DNA of 44,350 nt from Streptomyces apricus (GTDB lineage Bacteria > Actinomycetota > Actinomycetes > Streptomycetales > Streptomycetaceae). The notes beneath the pieces were generated by a model. The model ran no database searches, was not told the origin of the DNA, and was given only the letters and a program-made list of their open reading frames with translations. Every line of letters begins with the position of its first letter. Within the stretch, counting starts at the first letter, position 1. Positions 27,678 to 36,183 of the stretch are shown here, in pieces. The stretch is taken from positions 1,159,485 through 1,203,834 of the forward strand of contig NZ_VDFC01000046.1 of the NCBI RefSeq assembly GCF_008369065.1, given 5' to 3'. A program made the position numbers and the translations under genes.

Positions 27678-29105
27678 GTGACCGAAACCCTGGCTCCCCG
27701 CTCCACCCGCTCCATGGCCGGTCCGCCCGTGCTCGGCACGCTCGGACTGTTCACCGTGCTGCTCGGTGCGGCTCTGCCCCTCATCGACTTCTTCATCGTG
27801 AACGTCGCCCTGCCCACGATCGGCCACGACCTGGCCGCGGGGGACGCCGTCCTGGAACTCGTCGTCGCCGGCTACGGAGTCGCGTACGCCGTGCTTCTCG
27901 TCCTCGGCGGCCGGCTCGGCGACCTGTTCGGCCGGCGCCGGCTCTTCCTCGGCGGCATGGCCGCCTTCGGGCTGACCTCGCTGGTGTGCGGCCTCGCGCC
28001 GACGGCCTGGACGCTCGTAGCGGCGCGCGTCGCGCAGGGCGCGGCCTCCGCGGCGATGCTCCCGCAGGTCCTCGCCACCATCCAGTCGGCGACCGCGGGC
28101 CCGCGCCGCGCCAGGGCGATGGGCCTGTACGGCGCCACGGCCGGGCTCTCCATGGTGGCCGGGCAGATACTCGGCGGCGTCCTCGTCGCGGCGGACGTCG
28201 CGGGCACCGGCTGGCGCGCGGTCTTCCTGGTGAACGTGCCCGTCGTGCTGCTCGGCCTGTTCCTCGCCGCCCGGGCCGTCCCCGAGACGCGCTCGCAGGA
28301 CCCGCAGCCGGTGGACGTGCCCGGTACGGTCCTGCTGGCCGTGGCCCTCGTCTCCCTGCTCGCCCCGCTCACCGAGGGGCGTGCGGCGGGCTGGCCGCTG
28401 TGGACGTGGCTGTCGCTCGCCCTCTTCCCGCTCGTCGTGACCGCCTTCTACCTGGTAGAACGGCGAGCTGAGCGTCGGGGCCGCACCCCGCTGGTCCCGC
28501 CGGGCCTCTTCGCCGACCTGCCGCTGCGTCGCGGCCTGGTGATGGTCGTGCCCTTCTCCGTCGGCTTCAGCGGTTTCATGTTCGTCATCGCGGTGGCGCT
28601 CCAGGAGGGGGTGGGCCTGAGCCCGGTGCGCGCCGGGCTCGCCCTCACGCCGATGGCGGTGTCCTTCTTCGCGGCGTCGCTCCTGGGACCCCGCCTCGTG
28701 ACCCGCTGGGGTACGCGCGTGGTGACGGCGGGCGGCCTGCTCCAGGCCGTCGGCGTGGGCGCCCTCATCCTCGCGGTGTGGGGCTCCTGGCCGCACGTGG
28801 GCGGCCTCGAACTCTGGCCCGGGCTGATCGTCGCGGGCGCCGGCCAGGCCCTCCAGTTGCCCGTCCTCTTCCGCGTCATCCTCTCCGAGGTCCCCGCGGC
28901 CCGCGCCGGGGTGGGCAGCGGTGTCATGATCACCGTCCAGCAGTCCGCGCTGGCGCTGGGCGTCGCCACCCTCGGCACCCTGTTCCTCACCCTGGTCCCG
29001 GACCGGGGCATGGGCGGAGCCCTGACCACGGCTCTGCTGGTCCAGCTCGCCGGCGTCGCCCTCACGACCGCCCTGAGCCTGCGCCTGCCGCGCGAGATCG
29101 CCTGA
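27678..29105 (+). CDS. MFS exporter, DHA2 type
   Basis: A 475-residue multidrug-type transporter with about 14 membrane segments. It has ALPLIDFFIVNVALPTIGHDL, ELVVAGYGVAYAVLLVLGGRLGDLFGRRRLF (motif A) and GLYGATAGLSMVAGQILGGVLV followed by GWRAVFLVNVPV (motif C). The motif C proline/glycine pattern is less perfect than in the exporter at 25081. The substrate is unknown. GTG 27678 is chosen because it starts VTETLAPRS just before the first helix and sits 7 nt from a -10 element. It is probably repressed by the divergent MmyB-type regulator. Confidence 0.91.
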   Translation: MTETLAPRSTRSMAGPPVLGTLGLFTVLLGAALPLIDFFIVNVALPTIGHDLAAGDAVLELVVAGYGVAYAVLLVLGGRLGDLFGRRRLFLGGMAAFGLTSLVCGLAPTAWTLVAARVAQGAASAAMLPQVLATIQSATAGPRRARAMGLYGATAGLSMVAGQILGGVLVAADVAGTGWRAVFLVNVPVVLLGLFLAARAVPETRSQDPQPVDVPGTVLLAVALVSLLAPLTEGRAAGWPLWTWLSLALFPLVVTAFYLVERRAERRGRTPLVPPGLFADLPLRRGLVMVVPFSVGFSGFMFVIAVALQEGVGLSPVRAGLALTPMAVSFFAASLLGPRLVTRWGTRVVTAGGLLQAVGVGALILAVWGSWPHVGGLELWPGLIVAGAGQALQLPVLFRVILSEVPAARAGVGSGVMITVQQSALALGVATLGTLFLTLVPDRGMGGALTTALLVQLAGVALTTALSLRLPREIA

Positions 29106-29184
29106 TCCGGGCCGCCCCGTTGATGTTGTTCTTGCTGCACACTTCTTGGCGCGCGCATGCCGAGCGCGACAACCGGGAGGCGTC

Positions 29185-29391
29185 ATGCCGCAGATCGACA
29201 CCAGCAAGGTGAGCCGCTGGGACCAGCACGGCCGCGAGCACGTCGTACGCGTACGGCGTGCGGGCGTACAGCGGACGATCAGGTGCGACACCTGCGGCTG
29301 GCGCAGGGCGGCCCAGTTCCTGCCCTGGCTGAAGGCCGAGGAGCACCTCGCGCAGGCCCATCAGGCGACGGTGGACCCGGCCGGCCCGTGA
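29185..29391 (+). CDS. Small protein with C2H2-like metal site
   Basis: A 68-residue basic protein. Cys34-x2-Cys37-x16-His54-x4-His59 within TIRCDTCGWRRAAQFLPWLKAEEHLAQAH looks like a single zinc finger with an unusually long Cys-His spacing. GGGAGG 5 nt before ATG 29185 supports translation. The function is unknown; nucleic-acid binding is a guess from charge and the finger. It is downstream of the MFS gene on the same strand and converges on the TetR gene with a 13-bp gap. Confidence 0.75.
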   Translation: MPQIDTSKVSRWDQHGREHVVRVRRAGVQRTIRCDTCGWRRAAQFLPWLKAEEHLAQAHQATVDPAGP

Positions 29392-29404
29392 ACGGAGCCG
29401 GCCC

Positions 29405-29989
29405 TCAGCCGCGCAGCCCGCGCAGCACCAGGTCCACGACCGCCTCGAACTCGTCCTCGACACCGGGCTCCTCCCACGCGGCGGCATGGCACGGGTCGTG
29501 GAAGCGGTCCGTGGCGTGGAACAGGGCGAGCGCGCTCATGGCGGGGTCGGCGCTGGCGAAGACGCCCGCGTCGACGCCGGCCCGGACGATCGCCGTCAGC
29601 TGCCCGGTCAGCTCGGCAATGTGCTGCCCGACCACCTCACCGCTCTCCCCGGTCAGCACCATGTAGGTGGCGAACAGTTCGGGGTCGTCCCCCGCCTTGC
29701 GGCGCTTGGCGGTGAACAGCGCCGCGAGCCAGTCGCGCAGCCGCGCCTCGGGGTCGCGGTCCTGGGCGGCGATGCCGTCGAGAACCTCCGACGTACGGTC
29801 CAGCCACCGCTTGGTGACCGCCGCGCGCAGCGCCGCCTTCGTACGGAAGTGCCGGTAGACGCTGCCGTGGCTGACGCCGAGCGCGCGGGCCACGTCCACC
29901 ACGGTCGCCTTCGCGGGCCCGTGGCGGCGCAGCACCTCCTCGGTCGCTGCGAGGATGCGCTCGGCGGTCAGGATCTCGGTGGTCCCCAT
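29405..29989 (-). CDS. TetR-family transcriptional regulator
   Basis: A 194-residue repressor. The helix-turn-helix at about 12-55 (ILAATEEVLRRHGPAKATVVDVARALGVSHGSVYRHFRTKAALRAAV) is highly typical. The C-terminal ligand domain (WLAALFTAKRRKAGDDPELFATYMVL) resembles the YbiH/TetR_C_7-like group. ATG 29989 is chosen since TACGGT lies 7 nt upstream as a possible -10, and the longer frame overlaps the reductase gene. It is the second gene after the aldo/keto reductase, 25 bp apart, so the operator before that gene is its probable target. Confidence 0.9.
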   Translation of the reverse strand: MGTTEILTAERILAATEEVLRRHGPAKATVVDVARALGVSHGSVYRHFRTKAALRAAVTKRWLDRTSEVLDGIAAQDRDPEARLRDWLAALFTAKRRKAGDDPELFATYMVLTGESGEVVGQHIAELTGQLTAIVRAGVDAGVFASADPAMSALALFHATDRFHDPCHAAAWEEPGVEDEFEAVVDLVLRGLRG

Positions 29990-30014
29990 GATGATGACCG
30001 TACCGGCGGTGCGG

Positions 30015-31019
30015 TCAGCGCTCGCTGTCGAGGTGTGCCATCTGCGCGGACGGGTAGCGCTCGCCCGCGGCGGCCCCGGCCGGCACGGCGTCCTCGATCG
30101 CGGCGAGGTCGGCGGCGTCGAGGGTGACGTCGAGCGCCCCGAGGGCCTCGGAGAGCCGCTCACGGGTGCGGGCGCCCACCAGCGGCACGATGTCCTCGCC
30201 GCGGGACAGCACCCAGGCGATCGCGATCTGCGCGACGGACACGCCCTTCTGCTCGGCGGTCTTGCGCAGCGCCTCGACGAGGTTCAGGTTGTGCTGGAGG
30301 TTCTCGCCCTGGAAGCGGGGGCTGAACGCCCGGAAGTCGTTCGCGGCGAGCTGCCGGTCGCGCGTGAAGTGCCCGGAGATCAGACCGCGCGACAGCACGC
30401 CGTACGCGGTGATGCCGATGCCCAGTTCGCGGGTGGTGGGCAGGATCTCGTCCTCGATGCCGCGGGAGATGAGGGAGTACTCGATCTGCAGGTCCGAGAT
30501 CGGCGCGGTGGCCGCCGCCCGGCGCACGGTCTGCGCACCGGCCTCGCTCAGCCCGATGTGCCGTACGTACCCCTTCTCGACGAGTTCGGCGATGGCGCCG
30601 ACGGTCTCCTCGATGGGGACGTCCGGGTCCACGCGCGCGATCCGGTAGACGTCGATGTGGTCGGCGCCGAGCCGCTGGAGCGAGTACGCCGCGAAGTTAT
30701 GCACGGCGGCGGGGCGCCCGTCGTAGCCGGACCAGGCGCCCTGGGGGTCACGCAAGGCACCGAACTTCACGCTGACGAGGGCCTGTTCGCGCCGGGCGGC
30801 CGGGGCGCTGCGCAGCGCCTCGCCGATCAGCATCTCGTTGTGCCCCATGCCGTAGAAGTCACCGGTGTCGAGCAGCGTGACGCCGGCCTCCAGGGCGGCG
30901 TGGATCGTGGCGACGGCCTCGCCCCGGTCGGCGCCGCCGTACAGCGCGGACATGCCCATGCAGCCGAGGCCGAGGGCGGAGACCTGGGGACCGGTGGTTC
31001 CGAGGGGTCGGGTGATCAT
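30015..31019 (-). CDS. Aldo/keto reductase
   Basis: A 334-residue NADPH-dependent (alpha/beta)8 reductase of the AKR13/YajO-like group: RPLGTTGPQVSALGLGCMGMS, LLDTGDFYG (Asp51, Tyr56), SVKFGA (Lys85), HIDVYRIARVDPDVPIEETVGAI, EYSLISRGIEDEILP and GVLSRGLISG. The fourth catalytic residue, His in YQHRVDP of relatives, is Ala128 here; this Ala form recurs in an actinobacterial subgroup as far as I recall. GAGGAG stands 6 nt before the ATG. It is cotranscribed with the downstream TetR gene and probably controlled by the palindrome at 31068. The substrate, likely a reactive aldehyde or ketone, is unknown. Confidence 0.92.
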   Translation of the reverse strand: MITRPLGTTGPQVSALGLGCMGMSALYGGADRGEAVATIHAALEAGVTLLDTGDFYGMGHNEMLIGEALRSAPAARREQALVSVKFGALRDPQGAWSGYDGRPAAVHNFAAYSLQRLGADHIDVYRIARVDPDVPIEETVGAIAELVEKGYVRHIGLSEAGAQTVRRAAATAPISDLQIEYSLISRGIEDEILPTTRELGIGITAYGVLSRGLISGHFTRDRQLAANDFRAFSPRFQGENLQHNLNLVEALRKTAEQKGVSVAQIAIAWVLSRGEDIVPLVGARTRERLSEALGALDVTLDAADLAAIEDAVPAGAAAGERYPSAQMAHLDSER

Positions 31020-31058
31020 CGAAAACTCCTCACGAGCCTTTGGTGAAGCAACACCTCC

Positions 31059-31103
31059 ACCTTGACATGACAGCTGACAGATTTCAATATCTGTCAGCTG
31101 TCA
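31059..31103 (-). promoter_or_regulatory. Aldo/keto reductase promoter inside a 36-bp perfect inverted repeat
   Basis: TGACAGCTGACAGAT (31068-31082) and its exact complement (31089-31103) form 15-bp arms around TTCAAT. Each arm repeats TGACAG twice, giving four half-sites, as for two TetR dimers. On the minus strand TTGAAA (31087-31082) and CAAGGT (31064-31059), 17 bp apart, make a promoter that the repeat overlaps. A second promoter-like pair, TTGACA (31062-31067) and CAATAT (31085-31090), reads the other way. Confidence 0.8.
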
Positions 31104-31120
31104 CCGCGAGGGCAACCAAA

Positions 31121-31160
31121 AGCCCTCGGCCTCCTCACATGCGTGAGGAGGCCGAGGGCT
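31121..31160 (-). terminator. glyS terminator
   Basis: A perfect 18-bp stem (AGCCCTCGGCCTCCTCAC with its complement) closed by a 4-nt loop. On the minus strand it is followed by TTTTGG, the layout of an intrinsic terminator. It lies about 84 nt past the glyS stop. Confidence 0.9.
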
Positions 31161-31169
31161 GGTTCACCT

Positions 31170-31199
31170 AGGGGCGCGGGGAACTGCGCGACCGGCCAC
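31170..31199. repeat. Single copy of the dispersed repeat after glyS
   Basis: AGGGGCGCGGGGAACTGCGC (31170-31189) followed by GACCGGCC, unpaired here, between the glyS stop and its strong terminator. Confidence 0.75.
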
Positions 31200-31243
31200 G
31201 ACGCACCCGCAGCCGGACGACTGCGGCGCCGTTCGCGGAGCGA

Positions 31244-32623
<1,380 letters not shown>

Positions 32624-32659
32624 GGTGCTCTCTTCATACGACGACGGGCGACGAAGCGG

Positions 32660-32739
32660 TTGCTTCACGGCGGTTGCTGCACGGCGGATGCTGCACGGCG
32701 ATTGCTTCAGAGCGAATGCTGCAGAGCGAATGCTTCAGA
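32660..32739. repeat. 14-bp tandem array upstream of glyS, 5.7 copies
   Basis: Consecutive 14-bp units: TTGCTTCACGGCGG (32660), TTGCTGCACGGCGG (32674), ATGCTGCACGGCGA (32688), TTGCTTCAGAGCGA (32702), ATGCTGCAGAGCGA (32716), and the partial ATGCTTCAGA (32730-32739). The units fall into two sub-types (CACGGCG and CAGAGCG). The array lies 37 bp upstream of the glyS start, so it would overlap the promoter or the 5' leader. No T-box features are present. Confidence 0.9.
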
Positions 32740-32845
32740 TTACCGGCGGCCCCGCCCCTGCAATCAAATCGGTCCGGGGTCCCGGCCGCCCCCGCCGTCC
32801 GCACCGTCGCATACCGGGATGAAGCCCAGGTCACAAGTCCAGTTA

Positions 32846-32883
32846 TTGACAATCGTTTCCAGAATCATTGAAAATGACTGTCA
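32846..32883 (+). promoter_or_regulatory. znuA promoter with two Zur-like boxes
   Basis: TTGACA (32846-32851) and GAAAAT (32870-32875) with an 18-bp spacer form a good promoter. The -10 ends 7 nt before ATG 32883, implying a leaderless mRNA. Two 15-bp elements resemble the Streptomyces Zur site (TGAnAATGATTnTCA): TGACAATCGTTTCCA at 32847-32861 and TGAAAATGACTGTCA at 32869-32883. They are 22 bp apart, on the same helix face, and cover both promoter elements, so zinc-bound Zur would block transcription. Confidence 0.82.
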
Positions 32884-33866
32884 TGAACGTACGACGACGC
32901 CACATATCCACCGCCGCGATCGCGGCGGTCACCGCCCTCGGTCTCGGCACCCTCTCCGCCTGCTCGTCCGACTCGGACGCCGCCGGTGCCGGCAGCGGCG
33001 GGAAGCTCGACGTCGTGGCGTCGTTCTACCCGATGCAGTTCCTCGCCGAGCGGATAGGCGGGGACCACGTCAGCGTGAGCACCCTGACCGAGCCCGGCCA
33101 GGAGCCGCACGACCTGGAGATCAGCGCCAAGCAGACCGCGCAGCTCCAGGAGTCGGACGTGGTCCTGTACCTGAAGAGCCTCCAGCCCTCCGTCGACGAG
33201 GCGGTCGCCCAGTCCGGGATCAAGAACAAGGTCGACGCGGCGACGCTGACCGAGCTGGAGGACCACGGCGGCACGGGCCACTCCCACGAGGGCGAGGACG
33301 AGCACGCCGAGGAGGAGGAGCACGCCGAGGAGGGCGAGGGCTCCGGCCTCGACCCGCACATCTGGCTCGACCCGGTGAAGTACGCCCAGGTCGCCGAGGG
33401 CGTGGGCAAGGCCCTGGAGAAGGCCGACCCGGACCACGCGGCCGACTACAAGAAGAACACCGAGGCGCTCACGAAGGAGCTCGGCGACCTCGACACCGCG
33501 TTCGAGGACGGGCTGAAGAACACCAGGTCCAAGATCTTTTTCACCAACCACTCCGCCTTCAGCTACCTCGCCGAGCGCTACGGCCTGACCCAGGAGTCCA
33601 TCTCCGGCCTCGACCCCGAGAGCGAGCCGAGCGCCGCCCGGATCAAGGAGCTCCAGCAGGAGGCGAAGGCCGACGGCGTCACCACCGTCTTCTACGAGAC
33701 ACTGGTCTCGGACAAGACCGCGAAGACCCTGGCCGACGACGCCGGGTTGAGGACTGATGTACTCGACCCCCTCGAAGGCATCACCGACAAGTCCCAGGGC
33801 GACGACTACATCGAGGTCATGCGGTCGAACCTGACGGCACTGGAGAAGGCCCTCGGCGCGAAGTGA
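32883..33866 (+). CDS. znuA: Zinc ABC transporter substrate-binding lipoprotein
   Basis: A 327-residue cluster A-I binding protein capturing Zn2+ outside the membrane. A lipoprotein signal ends in LSAC (lipobox, Cys27). The fold follows with VVASFYPMQFLAERIGGD, a metal His in EPGQEPHDLEIS, a His/Glu-rich flexible loop (EDHGGTGHSHEGEDEHAEEEEHAEE) typical of zinc rather than manganese proteins, LDPHIWLDPVKYAQV, FFTNHSAFSYLAERYGL, and VFYETLVSDKTAKTLADD. Upstream in-frame starts at 32868 (TTG) and 32874 (ATG) are rejected because they fall on or in front of the -10 element. It is first in znuA-znuC-znuB-zur. Confidence 0.94.
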   Translation: MNVRRRHISTAAIAAVTALGLGTLSACSSDSDAAGAGSGGKLDVVASFYPMQFLAERIGGDHVSVSTLTEPGQEPHDLEISAKQTAQLQESDVVLYLKSLQPSVDEAVAQSGIKNKVDAATLTELEDHGGTGHSHEGEDEHAEEEEHAEEGEGSGLDPHIWLDPVKYAQVAEGVGKALEKADPDHAADYKKNTEALTKELGDLDTAFEDGLKNTRSKIFFTNHSAFSYLAERYGLTQESISGLDPESEPSAARIKELQQEAKADGVTTVFYETLVSDKTAKTLADDAGLRTDVLDPLEGITDKSQGDDYIEVMRSNLTALEKALGAK

Positions 33867-33926
33867 CGCGCCCGCGGACGCCGCCGCGGAGCCGCACCCG
33901 GTACGCAACCAAGGAAGGCACGAGCC

Positions 33927-34712
33927 ATGACGGCTGACCAGCAGCATCGGGACCCGGTCATATCCCTGCGCTCAGTGACCGCCGAACTCGGCTCGCGTCC
34001 CGTCCTGCGCGGCATCGACCTCACCGTGCACCGCGGTGAGGTCGTCGCGCTGCTCGGCGCCAACGGCTCCGGCAAGTCGACGGCCGTCCGCACGGTCATC
34101 GGCCAGGTGCCGGTCACCGGCGGCGAGATCGAGCTGTTCGGCACCCCGCGCCGCCGCTTCCGCGACTGGGCGCGCGTGGGCTACGTACCGCAGCGCACGA
34201 CCGCCGCGGGCGGGGTGCCGGCCACGGTGACCGAGGTGGTGTCCTCCGGGCGGCTGTCCCGCGCCCGCTTCGGCGTGCTGCGCAAGGAGGACCGCGCGGC
34301 CGTCCGGCGCGCCCTGGAGCTGGTGGGCCTGGCCGACCGCGCCAAGGACTCCGTGAACGCCCTCTCCGGCGGGCAGCACCAGCGCGTCCTGATCGCCCGC
34401 GCCCTGGCCTCCGCACCCGAACTGCTGATCATGGATGAGCCGATGGCGGGCGTGGACCTGGCCAGCCAGGAGGTGCTCGCGGCGACCTTGCGGGAGCAGG
34501 TCGCCGCGGGCGCCTCCGTCCTGCTCGTCCTGCACGAGCTGGGCCCGCTGGAGCCGCTGATCGACCGCGCGGTCGTCCTGCGCGACGGCTGCGTCCTGCA
34601 CGACGGCCCGCCCCCGCGGGCGGTCGGCCAGCACGCGCTGCCCGGCCACGACCACGTCCACCCCCACGCGGCCCACGACGCCGAGCCCCTCCGCACAGGA
34701 CTGCTGAGCTGA
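33927..34712 (+). CDS. znuC: Zinc ABC transporter ATPase
   Basis: A 261-residue ATP-binding subunit with Walker A GANGSGKST (about 44-52), Q-loop VGYVPQR, signature LSGGQHQR, Walker B ELLIMDEP and H-loop VLHELGPL. The C-terminal tail GHDHVHPHAAHD has five His and could bind zinc, perhaps sensing cytosolic zinc; this is inference. AAGGAAGG lies 9 nt before the ATG. It is 5 bp upstream of znuB. Confidence 0.94.
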   Translation: MTADQQHRDPVISLRSVTAELGSRPVLRGIDLTVHRGEVVALLGANGSGKSTAVRTVIGQVPVTGGEIELFGTPRRRFRDWARVGYVPQRTTAAGGVPATVTEVVSSGRLSRARFGVLRKEDRAAVRRALELVGLADRAKDSVNALSGGQHQRVLIARALASAPELLIMDEPMAGVDLASQEVLAATLREQVAAGASVLLVLHELGPLEPLIDRAVVLRDGCVLHDGPPPRAVGQHALPGHDHVHPHAAHDAEPLRTGLLS

Positions 34713-34717
34713 CCGCC

Positions 34718-35632
34718 ATGAACCTCGAAATCCTCGATTACGCCTTCATGCAGCGGGCCCTGCTCGCAGCCGTCCTGGTCGGCATCACCGCGCCCGCCGT
34801 CGGCATCTACCTGGTCCAGCGCCGCCAGGCCCTGCTGGGCGACGGCATCGGCCACGTCGCGATGACGGGGGTCGGCCTCGGCTTCCTGCTGTCCTGGTCC
34901 CCGGTGTGGATGGCGACCGCCGTATCCGTGCTCGGCGCGGTCCTGATGGAGCTGATCCGCTGGTACGGCAGGACGCGCGGCGACATCGCGCTGGCGATGC
35001 TCTTCTACGGGGGCATGGCGGGCGGTGTGATGTTCATCAACCTCGCGCCGGGCGGCTCCAACGCCAACCTGACCTCGTACCTCTTCGGCTCACTCTCGAC
35101 GGTGTCGGAGGAGGACGTGACGGCGATCTGCCTGCTCGCGGCCTTCGTCGTCCTGGTGACGGTCGGCCTGCGGCGGCAGCTGTTCGCGGTCAGCCAGGAC
35201 GAGGAGTTCGCGCGGGTCACGGGGCTGCCCGTGCGCGCCCTGAACCTGCTCACGGCGGTCACGGCCGCCGTGACCGTCACGGTCGCCATGCGGGTGGTCG
35301 GCCTGCTGCTGGTGTCCGCGCTGATGGTGGTCCCGGTGGCCGCGGCGCAGCAGCTCAGCCGTAGCTTCGCGGCCACCTTCGCGATCTCGGTGGCCATCGG
35401 GATCAGCGTGAGCATCGGCGGCACGGTGACCTCGTACTACCAGGACGTGCCGCCCGGGGCGACGATCGTGCTGCTGACCATCGGCGCGTTCGTGCTGCTC
35501 ACGGCGCTGGCGGCGCCGCTGGCCCGGCGGCGGGCGCGGGCCGCTGCCGCGGTCGCGGCGCGGGAGGGCGCCGACCCGGCGGAGTGCGTCATCCCGCCGG
35601 GACGGAAACCGACCGGGAAGGTCGGCGTCTGA
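34718..35632 (+). CDS. znuB: Zinc ABC transporter permease
   Basis: A 304-residue membrane protein of the ABC-3 family with about eight to nine hydrophobic segments: YAFMQRALLAAVLVGITAPAVGIYLVQRRQALLGDGIGHVAMTGVGLGFLL at the start and RVVGLLLVSALMVVPVAAAQQLSRSF with TSYYQDVPPGATIVLL later. It forms the channel for Zn2+ with ZnuC and ZnuA. The charged C-terminal tail (RRRARAAAAVAAREGADP) is cytoplasmic. zur follows after 59 bp. Confidence 0.94.
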   Translation: MNLEILDYAFMQRALLAAVLVGITAPAVGIYLVQRRQALLGDGIGHVAMTGVGLGFLLSWSPVWMATAVSVLGAVLMELIRWYGRTRGDIALAMLFYGGMAGGVMFINLAPGGSNANLTSYLFGSLSTVSEEDVTAICLLAAFVVLVTVGLRRQLFAVSQDEEFARVTGLPVRALNLLTAVTAAVTVTVAMRVVGLLLVSALMVVPVAAAQQLSRSFAATFAISVAIGISVSIGGTVTSYYQDVPPGATIVLLTIGAFVLLTALAAPLARRRARAAAAVAAREGADPAECVIPPGRKPTGKVGV

Positions 35633-35691
35633 CCGCGTCCTGCCGGGGCTGGCACAATGGCCCGGCAAGCCGCAGACGTTTGGAGGCAACG

Positions 35692-36105
35692 GTGACGACC
35701 GCTGGACCGCCCGTTCGGGGCCGTTCCACCCGCCAGCGTGCCGCCGTGGCGGCGGCGCTGGACGAAGTCGACGAGTTCCGCAGCGCGCAGGACCTGCACG
35801 ACATGCTCAAGCACAAGGGGGACTCCGTCGGGCTCACGACGGTGTACCGCACGCTGCAGTCGCTCGCGGACGCGGGCGAGGTGGATGTGCTGCGCACGTC
35901 CGACGGGGAGTCGGTGTACCGCCGCTGCGCGAGCGGGGACCACCACCATCACCTGGTGTGCCGGATCTGCGGCAAGGCCGTGGAGGTGGAGGGTCCGGCG
36001 GTGGAGAAGTGGGCGGAGGCGATCGCCGCGGAACACGGCTACGTGAACGTGGCACACACGGTAGAAATCTTCGGCACCTGCGCAGACTGCGCTGCGCGCA
36101 GCTAA
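35692..36105 (+). CDS. zur: Zinc uptake regulator, Fur family
   Basis: A 137-residue Fur-type repressor. A winged helix runs about 11-70 (STRQRAAVAAALDEVDEFRSAQDLHDML, VGLTTVYRTLQSLADAGEVD). The dimerisation domain has the HHHHLVCRICGKAVEVEG His cluster (84-87) and structural zinc pairs Cys90-Cys93 and Cys130-Cys133. Position next to znu genes with Zur-like boxes identifies the metal as zinc. GTG 35692 is chosen with GGAGG about 5 nt upstream; the longer frame is not conserved. A CACAAT at about 35652-35657 may be its own -10. It converges on uppS. Confidence 0.93.
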   Translation: MTTAGPPVRGRSTRQRAAVAAALDEVDEFRSAQDLHDMLKHKGDSVGLTTVYRTLQSLADAGEVDVLRTSDGESVYRRCASGDHHHHLVCRICGKAVEVEGPAVEKWAEAIAAEHGYVNVAHTVEIFGTCADCAARS

Positions 36106-36163
36106 AAGATTGCGCAGTTCCCCGCGCCCCTAGAAGGGGCGCGGGGAACTGCGCAATCTTTTA
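36103..36163. terminator. Repeat-derived bidirectional terminator, 29-bp perfect arms
   Basis: TAAAAGATT plus the repeat core (36103-36131) pairs perfectly over 29 bp with its complement (36135-36163) around the 3-nt loop AGA. Both strands end the hairpin with CTTTTA, so it has U-rich ends in both directions. The zur stop codon itself is the first three bases of the stem. It separates convergent zur and uppS. Confidence 0.9.
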
Positions 36164-36183
36164 TGCCTGCGGGCCGGAGGGGC

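Noticed and set aside
31062..31090. Rightward promoter TTGACA/CAATAT upstream of the glyS 3' end
   Set aside because: The elements are good but partly a by-product of the palindrome, and no plus-strand gene follows before znuA.
32660..32739. CRISPR array or T-box riboswitch before glyS
   Set aside because: Units of 14 bp without spacers cannot be CRISPR, and no T-box sequence, specifier loop or terminator/antiterminator pair was found.
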